The translations under genes were made by a program, and so were the position numbers. The notes under the pieces are model-generated. The model was not told the origin of the DNA. It worked only from the letters and a program-made list of their open reading frames with translations, and searched no databases. Shown in pieces: positions 1 through 11,174 of a stretch of 64,000 bases of DNA (positions within the stretch are counted from its first letter, which is position 1; each line of letters starts with the position of its first letter). The DNA is from Valencia hispanica (Eukaryota > Chordata > Actinopteri > Cyprinodontiformes > Valenciidae): contig OY747713.1 of NCBI GenBank assembly GCA_963556495.2, positions 40,357,461-40,421,460 of the forward strand, read 5' to 3'.

Positions 1-2229
1 TCCCCGTGTGAGTTCGTTTCATTCATTCTGGCCGCTGTTTACATCCTGCCTGACGCAGAAGTGCACGAAGCTCAGTATGCACTTGCGGACCAGATTCTGC
101 GTGTGGAGCAGGCTTTTCCAGACTCCTTAGTTATAGTCCTTGGTGATTTTAATAAAGCGAATCTGAGCCAGGAGCTACCAAAATACAGACAGTTTATTAA
201 ATGCCCAACCACAGCAGAGAACACTTTGGACCACTGTTACACTACAGTGGGCGGAGCCTACCGTGCGGTGCCCCGCGCAGCTCTTGGACTTTCTGATCAT
301 GTAATGGTTCACCTGATCCCCGCTTACAGACAGAGGCTGAAGCTGGCCAAACCTAGGATGAGGGCATCAAAGAAGTGGACCAGCGAGGCAGTGGAGGAGC
401 TACGCATGTATCTGGATTCCACAGACTGGGATACATTCAGGGCTGCCACGAACAACCTGGACGAGTTTACTGATGCTGTGACCTCATACATCCACTTCTG
501 TGAGGACAGCATTGTCCCAACATGCACTAGGGTGATTTACAACAATGACAAGCCCTGGTTCACAGGTAGACTCAGGCAGCTCAGGGTGGAGAAAGCAGCA
601 GCATTTAGGCGTGGGGACAGAGACGACTACAAGGAGGCAAAATACAGATTTAGCAGGTAGGTGAGAAAGGCTAAATTATGTTATACAGAGAAACTCCAGC
701 AACAGTTTTCTACCAACGACTCTGCTTCTGTTTGGAGGGGGCTTAGGCAGCTCACCAACTACAAGCCGAGTGCCCACCACACCGCTGATGACCTGCAACT
801 GGCCAACCGCCTCAACGACTTCTATTGTCGCTTTGATGGACCATCTGCCAACCCTGAGACCTTTCCAGATACTTCCACCTTTCCTGACACCATCACTCAC
901 TCCACTCCATCAAAGCCCATGGACTCCCCCTCCTCTCCCCTCTCTATCCAAGAGCAGGACGTACACAACCTCTTGAGCAAGATGAACCCCCGCAAGGCTC
1001 CCGGGCCGGATGGCGTCTCCCCCTCCACCCTGAGACACTGCGTGGATGAGCTTACTCCAGTCTTCACGGACATCTTTAACACCTCCCTGAAGTTGGGGCA
1101 GGTGCCAAACTGCTTCAAATCCTCCATCATCCCCATCCCCAAGAAGCCACGAATCACTGGACTTAATGACTACAGGCCTGTGGCGCTGACGTCTGTAGTC
1201 ATGAAGTCTTTTGAGCTTCAGGTCCTCTCTCACCTCAAGACCATCACCGCACCACTCCTGGATCCGCTGCAATTCGCCTACAGAGCCAACAGGTCTGTTG
1301 ATGCGGTCAACCTGGCTCTTCATTCAATCCTGCAGCATCTGGACTCCCCGGGAACCTATGCCAGGATCCTGTTTGTGGATTTCAGCTCTGCATTCAACAC
1401 CATTCTGCCAGCTCTGCTCCAAGACAAGCTTTCTCAACTCAACGTGCCCGACTCCAGCTGCAGGTGGATCACCGACTTCCTGACGGATAGGAGGCAGTAC
1501 GTGCGGCTGGGGAAGAATGGGTCGGAGATTCGGACCATCAGCACCGGCTCCCCTCAGGGCTCTGTACTTTCACCTCTGCTATTTTCTCTGTAGACGAACT
1601 GCTGCACCTCCAGCCATCAGTCCGTGAAACTGATCAAGTTTGCAGATGACACCACCCTTATTGGGCTCATCTCAGATAGTGATGAGTCTGCTTACAGAAA
1701 GGAGGTGGATCGGCTGGTGTCCTGGTGCACCCACAACAACCTGCAGTTCAACACTCAGAAGACTGTGGAGATGATTGTGGATTTCAGGAAAGTCTCAGCC
1801 CCACCATCCCCCCTTGCCCTCATGGACCTCCCCATCTCCATTGTGGACTCCTTCCGCTTCCTGGGCCCTACCATCACCCAGAACCTTAAGTGGGAGCTGA
1901 CCATAACCTCCCTCATTAAGAAGGCCCAGCAGAGGATGTTCTTCCTGCGGCAGCTGAGGAAGCTCAAACTGCCAACGGATTTGATGGTGCAGTTTTACAC
2001 AGCCATCATAGAGTCCATCATCACCTCTTCTATCACCGTATGGTACACGGGGGCCACCACCAGGGACAGCGACAGACTGCAGCGCATTGTGCAGACTGCT
2101 GAGAAGATGATTGGCTGCAACCTCCCACCTTTACATAAGCTGTACATCACCAGGTCTTTGGGTCGTGCAGGTCGGATTGTGGCTGACCCTTCTCACCCCG
2201 ACACAGCCTGTTTAACCCTCTCCCCTTAG
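1..2229 (+). pseudogene. LINE ORF2 (endonuclease + reverse transcriptase), broken by stops
   Basis: The endonuclease C-terminal half shows the GDFN motif (near 145) and an SDH-type motif (LGLSDH, near 285). The RT follows with NDYRPVALTS (near 1,165), FVDFSSAFN (near 1,375), GSPQGSVLSPLLFSL (near 1,545) and the catalytic FADD (near 1,640). The whole stretch is one frame, interrupted only by in-frame TAG codons at 658-660 and 1,591-1,593. The second stop replaces the residue right after LFSL, a Tyr in relatives. After 2,229 a frameshift moves the last conserved block (RRLRSIWTG-type) into another frame. Two stops and one late shift suggest a fairly young but dead copy. Confidence 0.85.
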
Positions 2230-2524
2230 GAAGGAGACTACGGTCTATCTGGACCGGAACTGCCTGCCACAGAAACAGCTTCTTCCCCTCAGCCATCAGA
2301 CTCTTAAACATTAGCTAAATAGCCACACTTTCCCCTGCTACTGTTACAAAAAACAAACACTGTTGTTTTTAACCAATTATTTAATTTCTAAGTATGTTAT
2401 GATTTTGTTTTTACTTAATTTCTCTTTTACTTCGTTATTTATCTGCACCGATACATCAGAGCAAATTCCTAGTCTGTAAATGTATTTATTTTTTACTGGC
2501 AATGGCAATAAAGTGATTCTGATT
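1..2524 (+). mobile_element. Non-LTR retrotransposon (LINE, Rex1/Babar- or L2-like), 5' end outside window
   Basis: Endonuclease then reverse transcriptase in one reading frame, followed by about 220 bp of 3' UTR. It ends with a short A+T-rich tail (GGCAATAAAGTGATTCTGATTC) near 2,524, the usual form of a CR1/Jockey-group 3' end. The copy is sense on the plus strand. Its 5' part lies before the window. A Tc1-like remnant follows directly. Clade assignment rests on residue patterns only; a Rex1/Babar or L2 relative would look alike. Confidence 0.85.
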
Positions 2525-2525
2525 C

Positions 2526-2868
2526 ATTTAACAAGGTCGAATGGAGGAAAGAATGCAACGTCCAGATGAGCAGCCTGACTCAGACCTATCCACACAGACT
2601 CTGTGCTGTGACTGCAGCCAAATGTACATCTATTAGATACTGACTTGAAAGGGTTGAATATCTTTGTAATCACCTATTTTATGTTTCATATTTTTATTGT
2701 CATCATTTCTGTTAAAAAAATCAGTTTTTACTTTCACAATAAAGTTGTTTTTGTGTGTGTCTTTTTTTGTCAAAAAAAAGGCCTAATTTTGTTGATGTTT
2801 GATTTGCGAAAGCAATAAAAAGCGTAAAACATCCAAGTGAGTGAATACTTTTAATAGGCGCTGTCCAA
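2526..2868 (+). mobile_element. Tc1-like 3' end remnant
   Basis: A non-coding stretch ending in GTGAGTGAATACTTTTAATAGGCGCTGT. This matches the usual Tc1-type terminal inverted repeat pattern (gaatacttttgataggcactgta). No transposase is readable. The LINE at 1-2,524 abuts it and probably inserted into it. Confidence 0.5.
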
Positions 2869-3428
2869 CCAACATGAGCATTAAGGGATGTTTACCTGGC
2901 CAAAAATATTACTGAAATGCAGAGCTTCAAATTCTGACCACTGAAACAGAAAATCCTCCCAACTATCATGTTCAAGCTTTGTGATTGAAATTAGAGATGG
3001 GTATATATTGTATTATCTTTAGTGAAGAATTTCTTATCATAAGAATTTTGATTTACTCTTGTCACGATACATTTTAAGTAATTGTTAAAAAAGTGACAAT
3101 ATTGTCTGAATTGGTACTTTTACTCTTTTCTCCAGTTTGTTCCATCAGCGCGTCAATAAATATCAATAAACTTGAAAATATTATTAAATTCAGTCACTCT
3201 AAATCGAGCTTTTGGCAAAAATCGAGCTAATAGCTTAACCACAATGGAAACCTTTATCCCAGTTTAAGTCACTCAGCAAATGTAATTATTGAATGAATTG
3301 CATTCTACTCCGCGGCACTAGGTGGCGACATGCACCTGGCGTTCTTCCGGTTGGCCTAGAGCGTCACTAAGATAGTAAACAAATGCTGGCAGCAGTGAAG
3401 CAGATGGAGTAAAAGCAGGATATGCACA
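2869..3428. other. No gene recognised; possible DNA-transposon end
   Basis: AT-rich. A GGGTATATATTG segment near 2,999 and a CCGTATCACCCAGCCC segment near 3,945-3,960 look like opposite ends of one non-autonomous DNA transposon. I see no matching target duplication. Nothing else is supported. Confidence 0.25.
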
Positions 3429-4064
3429 ATGAGAGAAGAAATGGACGACAACAACGCTGCAGCACAGAACCTTTTGTATGTAATGTTCTGTTGGGTTGTG
3501 TTACACTCGTCGTTGTTGTTGCTCGTTCCGGTGTTGTTATTCCCGCTCTTCTCACTTCCTCAAGGAGGACTGCCCGGGCTGCTACAACCTCGACTAAGCT
3601 GTGTTGGCGTTTACAAGCAGAGAAATTTGGTTTATCTGGGTGTCTTAGCTCGATTAGGAGTAGGCCAGTTCAGTTTGACTCCAGCCGAACTAAGGTTTAT
3701 ACATGCATTTCAAAAGTCTGTATTCAGTCGGACTAAGGCGATAATTTGGTTTTCTCTTACTGCATGTAAACGCACTGACTGTGTGCAGCTTAGTAAGACA
3801 AACCACACTCCTGGTGCTCTAAAGCAGCTTCTTTCAAAAGTCAATGTTTGGGTTTGTGGGACGGTGCTGTACCATGCAGTCACAGCATCAGTTTTATGTT
3901 TTTCACAATACTACCACAAAACATCGTCACAAAATGTTAAATCCGTATCACCCAGCCCTTATTGCAAAATATACAAACGTATATATTGTGCAGCTCTAAT
4001 TAGGAGCATCCCAATGGACGAGGCCAAAGCTCTTGGAGAGGTTCCAGGTCTGCTTCATTGGTGA
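3429..4064 (+). other. Open frame of 211 codons, unrecognised, probably repeat-derived
   Basis: An ATG-started frame with a hydrophobic stretch after residue 15 and Leu/Pro-rich composition. I recognise no family. It runs through a segment that looks like the far end of a non-autonomous transposon (GTATCACCCAGCCC near 3,945) and on to the edge of a Tc1 fragment. I see no splice sites or poly(A) signal tied to it. The frame is most likely chance. Confidence 0.12.
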
Positions 4065-4255
4065 AGAGGTAACATCATGTAAAAACTGAAGCTGCTGCCG
4101 ATTATTGTTTCGAGGTGAACGGTGAGTGGCTCAAGTAAAGAAATTGTTCCGTTAAAAATGTATTCATTTGGAAAAGCGCCCGGACAACATTGGTTAAGTG
4201 CAGCCCAAAGCATGACGGAACCTCCCCCATGTTTTACAAACAGTTGTAAACTCAC
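4055..4255 (-). pseudogene. Tc1-like transposase fragment
   Basis: About 30 residues around VKHGGGSVMLWAALN match the block just after the first catalytic Asp of Tc1 transposases. The rest of the element is not visible on either side. A short, old relic on the minus strand. Confidence 0.6.
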
Positions 4256-4626
4256 TCATTTATCCTTCTTCAAGATACCGTTAAGAGGTTGCAGAAGAAA
4301 AAAAAATCCTACAAGAGAAAGCCCGTTAAAAAAAGCTTTCCCTAAAGGGCACGTTTACTTATACCGCTTGGCCACTTGAAAGGAGAACATATTGAAGAGG
4401 AGGGGGATAAGTGGCTCAAGAATTTCGCACAAAACTGTAATCCAAGAGACACAGTTCAAGTGCGACAGATAATGCTGCTGCCATTTTATGATCTGACTTT
4501 CCACAGCCCCTAATGTCTCCAGCTGCAGCCAGAATTTCCGTCATATTCAGGAAAAGTGCATGAAAAAAAGCTGAAGTGTTCAAATCACACATAACTTCGC
4601 TCACATACAGGTCATGTTTCACTTGC

Positions 4627-4802
4627 CTTCCGCCTCTTCAAACACCAACACGACACGGTTCTGCTTGATCTGCACGGATTCAAGTGGACCTCCTCCAGAG
4701 CGGCGCTTGTTCTCAAAGTAAAGGTACAGCAGCTCCTCATCTACTCTCCCAGGAAGCTCCAACACCTCCACCGTCCTCTCCTCCAGGTTTTCACCAGACA
4801 TC
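4627..4802 (-). CDS. PARP10/PARP14-like first coding exon (RRM-type N-terminus)
   Basis: The exon encodes about 58 residues starting MSGENLEERTVEVLELPG and including LYFENKRRSGGG. That block is a hallmark of the N-terminal RRM-like domain of PARP10 and its PARP14/15 relatives, mono-ADP-ribosyltransferases that are interferon-responsive in vertebrates. The chosen ATG (4,801-4,799) directly follows an AAG acceptor (AG 4,804-4,803) preceded by a T-rich tract. The donor is uncertain. GAAG|GCAAGT at 4,626-4,625 is a good GC-type donor, while GCAA|GTGAAA at 4,622-4,621 is a weaker GT donor. No further exon is found towards position 1, where transposons take over, so the rest of the gene is outside the window or lost. 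It could also be an isolated exon relic. Confidence 0.6.
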
Positions 4803-5160
4803 CTTATATACAAATAAAAAAGATCAATCAATAAATAAAAAAAACTGTGAAAATGTAACACAATAAGGACAGTATGAGGAGCCGCTCGGGAGGATTAGAA
4901 TCACGTGGTAACGCTGTGAATGAGGAGTCCTTGTCATAAACATAAAACTTTATTAATGCCAGACCTGTACTTTGGACACTTTTAGTTGTATATAATATTA
5001 CGTTTAAATAAAATCACGTTGAAATTCAAGTTTTTAAACTTTAGGCACATAAGCAATTCTATTATTAAATCATCGAGCACACATTTAAAGGTGATCATGA
5101 TTTCAGTTTTTACACTGTTTTAAGGGTGCAGCTGCAAAATGTTTTGCTATCCATATTTTT

Positions 5161-5985
5161 CAATTCAGTTTATTTATATAGCGCCAATTCACAACAGATG
5201 TCATCTCAAGGCACTTAACAAGAAGTCATTTCAATACATTTATACAAACATTCCAATCAGTTAAAAAGTTTCCTATTTAAGGAATCCCAGCAGATTGCGT
5301 CAGTCATTGGCGTGAAGTTGGGCCCCGTTGATGCAGACTTTCCAACCACAGCAATCCTTCAGCAATCCCTCATACTGAGCAAGCATGTAGCGACGGTGGA
5401 GAGGAAAAACTCCCCTTTAACAGGAAGAAACCTCCAACAGAACCAGGCTCAGTAGGAGCAGCCATCTGCCACGACCGTCTGGGGGTTTGAGAAGACAGAG
5501 CAGAGACACAGAAGGAACAGGAGATCTGATATAAGAGAACTTTCTATGTTACAGAAAGTAAAAAGTTGATAACAGGACACAGTGGATGTTCAGTTACTGG
5601 GAGGATCATCCCAGTCGATGCCCCCCGTCCAACAGGGCATTGTAGCCAAGCAGGATATCAGACCAGGTATATCTTCTATGGAGAGAAAAACACTGAGAGA
5701 AAACAAAGTTAACAGTCGAAATAACAGAATGTACTGTAATACAACTGGAGAGTCGTAGCAGAAAAGGAAGTAGCAGAGTGAAGAAAATTGGTCAGTCTGT
5801 CCTCCAGCAGTCTAAGCCTATAGCAGCATAACTACAGAGCTAGCGCAGGATAACCTTAGCCACTCTAACTATAAGCTTTATCAAAAAGGAAAGTTTTAAG
5901 CTTGGCCTTAAAAGTAAACAGAGTGTCTGCCTCACGGACTAAAACTGGAAGCTGGTTCCACATCCATATGTGGAAACATACGGCT
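5161..5985 (-). mobile_element. L2 LINE 3' end (C-terminus and 3' UTR)
   Basis: Reversed, this stretch matches the last 800 bp of the L2 copy that ends near 39,687. It holds the tail of ORF2 (GGAACCAGCTTCCAG, TTTGATAAAGCTTATAG), the 3' UTR, and the terminus GGCGCTATATAAATAAACTGAATTG next to 5,161. It is a 5'-truncated insertion with its poly(A)-side end at 5,161. Confidence 0.85.
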
Positions 5986-6209
5986 GAAGAACACCTCGTG
6001 TTAAACCTCTACTTCGCATTAATGTTTGGCCACCAGGATGGACTTCCGCTGGTTTTTAGAGCCACATATGACACTGATCTCAGTCACCAAGGTCAGGGAA
6101 AGCAGGGAGGACATTGTGATGGTGGAAAAAAAAGAAGAAAAAAAAAGAGAGAGATTGGTGCGGAAAATGTGGGTTAATCATAATTTATATCTGCAGTATC
6201 CTGCAGTAA

Positions 6210-6576
6210 TAGGGGTGTGTATTGGCAAAAATCTGGCAATACGATATGTACCGCGATACTAGATTTTTAAAAACTGAATTTAATTGTAGAAAAACTGTCA
6301 GAGCATTTTAAACACTCCAAGCTGTTTCATACTTTAGCACATCCGGTTTTATCTCTACATCTAGTTGATCCACTGGATCAAAGAAGGTGAAAACAGCTAC
6401 CATCTACCAGTCATACTATTATATTTACTACAAAAATGACTGTCATCAATAATATTTCCATTCAAATCCTAAAAAATTTTAAAATGTAAAAAAACACCTT
6501 TTTTATTATATCAATACAATATCAGGAACTAAAATATCATGATATATCGGTAAATCGATATTTTCTCACATCCCTA
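6210..6576. mobile_element. hAT-type MITE with 8-bp target duplication
   Basis: It begins TAGGGGTGTG and ends CACATCCCTA, which are imperfect inverted repeats. Both sides carry the same 8 bp, TGCAGTAA (6,202-6,209 and 6,577-6,584), as expected for hAT transposition. The element is 367 bp, non-coding and AT-rich, with subterminal CGATA blocks. The perfect duplication implies a fairly recent or well-preserved insertion. Confidence 0.85.
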
Positions 6577-6802
6577 TGCAGTAATGATTAAAAGTTGGTT
6601 TTAGACATGTGACAGTCCTCAAAAACACCTGACTCATAATATTAAGAGGACTTGTGATGAAAAAGAAGCTTTAGTCGTGCACTGTTGTGCACTTAAATGA
6701 ACAGTTTGCTTACTTTGTAAAACAATGTATAACGGTGCTCGTTTCTGTTACATTTTTATGTATGTTTTACACATTCCAGTTAGTTGAACATTGTTCAAGA
6801 TT

Positions 6803-6845
6803 GGGCTGGTCGATATATCGATTATATAACATTTTCTATTTACGA
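6803..6845. repeat. Fragment of a GGGCTGG-CGATAT-type DNA transposon end
   Basis: GGGCTGGTCGATATATCGAT resembles the terminal sequence of a common fish non-autonomous DNA transposon. A related opposite end lies near 8,285-8,297 (ATATCGCCCAGCCC). The two might be one element interrupted by the TTAA MITE, but their flanks do not share a target duplication. Confidence 0.35.
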
Positions 6846-7366
6846 AGACTGAATTCCTGGAATATGGAGAATAATGAAAAAGAAAACCTCACCGATGCAT
6901 TTCTTGGATTTCCGTTGTTCAAAGAGATGTCAGCCCACCCAAGGCCTTCCATCTTGTTTTACAAGCATGCATTTATTTAAACTTTGTCACAGCAATATTT
7001 CAAGGTTATGTAAATTAATTGATTCATTACATATCAGTAAAGGTATCTAGGGAATGTGGCATAATTATTAGAGTCAGGGAAGAGGCCTTTCACCTACTCT
7101 GATCTAACTGCATGATTCCTCAGCTGTGAGGAGTGTTTTGGTTAACCTTGCAATGAAGACATAATATTAAGAGACTGAAGGCAGAAGCTGCTTAACAGAA
7201 GATGGACATGATCTGAGGTGCGAGAGAGCTTGAGGCCAGACGGGCTCATGTACAAGACTGGCCAAAATAAAATATGAGAAACGCCGATCCAGACTCATCC
7301 TTATGGAAGGAAGAAGATTTTTTTTTTTTTTTTTTTTTATTGCTGTCATTTGTAATTCATCTTTAA

Positions 7367-7950
7367 AGGGGGGATATTATGCAAAATGGACTTTCAGAAG
7401 CTTAATATCCTGAGAACCTGTCTTTCCCTCATTAAAAACATACCCGAAGTGTTGCTCTGAACCGTTCACTCGTGTTAGAGTAATCTTTGAGTCTCTGCTG
7501 GTAGTTCTCTGGGTTGCTGAAACGCCTGCTCCCACCTATCCCCGCCTTTTCCACCCATCTCCTCCTCCGACCGTACGTACTCAGCCGAGTGCCTCGCCCC
7601 TGCAGAGCCCCCACTACCCCTCCCCTCCCCTCACAACTCTGGCTGAGTCCCAGGGGGTGCAGTAATTATAACACACCAGCTGCAGCTGCGTGTCTTTTGT
7701 GGGATTTTTTTCCCGACTCTGTGCATGCTGCGATGATGCACGGTATGTGACGAACTAAAGGGGGAGTGTCAGAAAGAGTTGGAGGGTCTTAGAGAGGCAC
7801 AGGCGAAAATCAATGCGTCCAATATGGAAGTAAATTTCTTTAAGGTGGATTTGGATATATGAAGGACTTTTAAAAGACTTAAGGTGACAATTTTATTGGA
7901 TTGTGCTATAGAAGGGTAATATGTGCCTGGAAGAAGCATAATACCCCCCT
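7367..7950. mobile_element. TTAA-flanked MITE (T2/Kolobok-like)
   Basis: It starts AGGGGGGATATTATGC and ends GCATAATACCCCCCT, near-perfect inverted repeats. TTAA sits on both sides (7,363-7,366 and 7,951-7,954). TTAA followed by AGGRR matches the T2/Kolobok MITE signature; piggyBac also uses TTAA, but its ends differ. The 584-bp interior is C/G-richer than the flanks and non-coding. Confidence 0.8.
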
Positions 7951-8189
7951 TTAAGAATAGAAAGGGGGGGGGGGGGGACTGATTCATTTCAAAAATCGAA
8001 TTTGGCATGAAAGAAATAAAATACAAAATTGATAGATTTTATTTTTAAACCACATCGTCCAGCTCCTAACCTCATTTAATTTTTTCAGAAACAGCTGTAT
8101 AATGTCCCAAGACATGTTCAACTTTTGACAATAAATCTTTCAATCAAAAATGACCTTCTTATATCTTGAAACAGTACCATGGAATATTA

Positions 8190-8300
8190 AATATTGACAT
8201 AAATTGCTTAATGTGGCGATATACATCGATATCGACTGATATGAAAAAGATGGTCATGATAGAAATTTCTTTTTTTTCCCCCATATCGCCCAGCCCTTGA
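8190..8300. repeat. CGATAT-rich DNA transposon end
   Basis: GCGATATACATCGATATCGAC followed by ATATCGCCCAGCCC near 8,285 is a typical terminal region of a fish non-autonomous DNA transposon. No ORF and no target duplication was found. Confidence 0.4.
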
Positions 8301-9340
8301 TTCAGGATATTGTGAATCTCCTTTCCCGGCTGTAAAACTCTTTATTTCAACAATGGAGTATTAGGAATAATGAAATTCATTATATTTTTATATTAATTTG
8401 ACACATGTTTACATCAATGTCACATATTTACAAGAAAAAAAACAACTTGGATATTCTGATGTTGAAATGTCGTAGATTTGCACATGATTTTCCATGATTT
8501 TTTTGGAAGGGTGGAAATGTACTCCTCCATGGCCACGGTACTATTGTAATTATTATTTTTTATTTTATTTACCATGACCCTAAAAGTCCATCGTACCCTT
8601 TCTGACATAATTTCATGTACACCCCCCCCTGTTTTAAATAAATAAATGTGTGTTTGGGAAGATTGCGTGAGTCTTTTAGGGATGGAAATCTCCAACCTCT
8701 GTGGAAATGTGCTGTTTTTTTGGGCTAATACTCAGTGAGACTACTTATTAATAATTGAACTTTTCAATTTGGATCTTACATACATATCTCACAGTTATTA
8801 ACTTCCATCTTCCAACCCCCAGAAAACTGACTGCAGGCTGAAAGTAGCACATTTGGTCAAACCCGGTGCGATGTACATATTCCTTGCATTCTAGATTACA
8901 CTTTACATTGCCACGTATTAAATATCCACATCGATTGTTATTGATTCTTACAATATTGCAACGTTTAAAAAAATAAAATACTTTAAACCTTCAGAAGATG
9001 TGGACCTACTGTAATATCACTTTCTACTACACACTGTAAGTAGATAAGCAGAGGATTATATTTACCTGCAATATTTCTGTTCTTTTACTGTATTTTTGTT
9101 TTTCTTCCCGCCGACAGTAATAAATCCAGACAGGGCCTACACACTGCTGCAGGTTTCTCAGCCTTACAGGAAGTCTTATCAGGTGTATTGTTTCAGGGTC
9201 AAAATACCACACTACTGTTTTAACTTGGTATGCCGCCGCTAATGGGTGACAGCGTCTAAGTGACGCACTTTTTATTTTTGTCATTTAATGTGTAGTTCAC
9301 CTTAAGTGTATACATTATGGCTTAGCGTCCGTCGTGTTAC
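8301..9340. other. No gene recognised
   Basis: AT-rich sequence without a convincing exon, repeat boundary or RNA gene. It may be first-intron DNA of the PARP-like gene if the candidate exon near 9.5 kb is real. Confidence 0.4.
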
Positions 9341-9346
9341 AAGCTA

Positions 9347-9357
9347 GAAAGTGAAAC
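9347..9357 (+). promoter_or_regulatory. ISRE-like motif
   Basis: GAAAGTGAAAC fits the interferon-stimulated response element core GAAANNGAAA. It lies about 165 bp downstream of the candidate minus-strand donor at 9,521, so it would be just inside intron 1 of a PARP-like gene. A single motif of this length can arise by chance. Confidence 0.3.
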
Positions 9358-9521
9358 CTAGGGCTCTAGTAGCTTCGTTTCTAGAAACTAGCTTGAAGAA
9401 ACTACCGAGCGGTAGCGTGTTGAAGTTTTGGGGAGGCGGTTCATATCACGGCTACAAAATAAGAAATTAACTTTTTCAAAAGGCGGTTAAACGAAAATTT
9501 TTGGGGGGGAGAATGTCTTAC

Positions 9522-9680
9522 CTGTGCTACAACGAAAACATGGACTTTTGTCAGACTGTAGTGCGCTTCCTTGTTTTGCTGCTTGTTGAACTCGGTTGGC
9601 GTCATCAATGCGTCGCTGCGTCTTAAAGGGGCGCCGCCACTTTCTGAACTGCGTCGTTCAGATCCGTCGAAGAAAGCACA
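9522..9680 (-). other. Candidate non-coding first exon / promoter region of the PARP-like gene
   Basis: On the minus strand a CpG-bearing stretch (GGCGGCGCC, GCGTCGTTC) ends in TAGCACAG|GTAAGACATT, a strong donor at 9,521-9,520. It would splice to the acceptor at 4,804 in front of the PARP-like ATG. The upstream limit is a guess. No TATA box is clear. The link to the PARP-like exon is inference. Confidence 0.3.
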
Positions 9681-9728
9681 AAAAAAAAGAAGAAGAAAAC
9701 AAAACCTTTAGAATCACTATCGCGTATA

Positions 9729-10200
9729 CAGGTGCTGGTCATAAAATTAGAATATCATGAAAAAGTTGATTTATTTCAATGATTTCAGTCAAAAAGTGAA
9801 ACTTGTATATTAGATTTATTCATAACATACATACCATATTTCAAATGTTAATTTCCTTTAATTTTGATTATTATAATTGACAACTAATGAAAGTCCCAAA
9901 TTCGGTATCTCAGAAAATTTGAATATCAATTAAGACCAATGCAAAAAAAAAAAAAAAAAAAAAAAAAGGATTTCTAGAAATTTTGGCCAACTGAAAAGTA
10001 TGAACATGAAAAGTATAAGCACACAGCATGCACTATTTAGTTGGGGCTCGATTGGCCTGGATATTACTGCAGCAATGCGGCGTGGCATGGAGTCGATCAG
10101 ACTGTGGCACTGCTCAGGTGTTATGAGAGCCCATGTTGCTCAGATAGCATGTTGGCCTTCAGCTCTTCTGAATTGTTGGGTCAGGGTTCTCAAACGGTGG
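9729..10200 (-). mobile_element. Truncated Tc1-like element (transposase C-terminus and one TIR)
   Basis: After TA at 9,727-9,728 the segment begins CAGGTGCTGGTCATAAAATT, a Tc1-type terminal repeat. Further in, the minus strand encodes the end of a transposase (a short SMPRRIAAV-type block near 10,080). An A-run of about 25 bp (9,943-9,967) sits between them. The N-terminal part and the other TIR are missing. Confidence 0.6.
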
Positions 10201-10424
10201 CACAAGTGTCACTGGTTATTCCTGACCTGCCCTCGGTTGTAATTCGGAAAGACAATTTGGTTGTACTTGTTATTTCCAAAGTAAATGTCAAGCAACTTCA
10301 AGATCGACCTAATAAGCACCAACACTGAAAAAGATGAGCGCTTTAAACATTTTAACCTTTGCTTCATCAATTGAAATAGCTCCAACTCCGCACAATTTGC
10401 ACAAAAATAGAAGAAAATAAAAAT

Positions 10425-10545
10425 TCCCTTAATTGTCCCACACTGGGGAAATTCAGGTGTAACAGCAGCAAAGTGACAGATTCACACAACAATAAAAATT
10501 TAAAGTATAAAAAACTGAAATAAGAATACTATACTGTAGAGTAAG
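10425..10545 (-). repeat. Possible LINE 3'-end fragment
   Basis: TTGTCCCACACTGGGGAAATT resembles the 3' ends of some fish LINEs in reverse orientation. No coding part is attached. Weak support. Confidence 0.25.
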
Positions 10546-10755
10546 GGCAAAATGACATCACTAAAATACTTTGAGGCTATTAAAATTAGCGTACTCTTGT
10601 TAAAGAAGTGTGCAACTGAGCAGGATAATTTTAAAATATTTACACAATGTGCATGTGTATTTGTACATTAAACAACGGACATAAGAGACACAAACATATT
10701 TACAAAAAGTGGCAAAGAAAAAAACCCAGTGCAAGCAACAGAGATGTGCAATAAA

Positions 10756-10910
10756 GGTCCATGTATATTCAGGCAGTTCAGTTTTTTGTATGAAACAAAA
10801 AATGAAAAAAAAAAAACGGAAAAAACCCCCAAAGCACTCTCGTTTTTTTTGTTTTTTTTTTGTTTTTTGTTTCAAACCAAAAACGAACTGTCTGAATGTA
10901 CACAGACCAA
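10756..10910. repeat. Fold-back (imperfect palindrome, about 45-bp arms)
   Basis: GTCCATGTATATTCAGGCAG at the left is mirrored by CTGTCTGAATGTACACAGAC at the right, and A-rich and T-rich tracts continue the pairing inward. A hairpin or a very small MITE; no ORF. Confidence 0.6.
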
Positions 10911-11174
10911 TAATGGCTTCTTCTCATTCCAAATTGTTTAAAAAAAAATAAAAATCAGATCCAGTCTTTATGCAGAACTTGTTGTACCAATTAGGAAATG
11001 TTTTTCTGTCTAAAGGGTGGACACCGGCTACATGAGTTTCCAAGTCTTGAAGTCTTGACAGATCCTGAAAAGACTAGTTCGCACTACTGGACTGGTTTCC
11101 ATGTCATGAATGAAAGGCTGAGAATCACACACTTGATGACGGGACCTGCTGAGGGATCACAGACCACACATTTG

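Noticed and set aside
3429..4064. Membrane protein gene of 211 residues
   Set aside because: No family match, no exon signals, overlaps likely transposon ends; listed only as a low-confidence open frame.
6803..8300. One 1.5-kb transposon from GGGCTGG to CCAGCCC
   Set aside because: The flanks show no shared target duplication and the ends differ; kept as two fragments.
10000..10328. Plus-strand ORFs of 80-95 codons
   Set aside because: Antisense shadow of a Tc1 transposase C-terminus and adjacent sequence.
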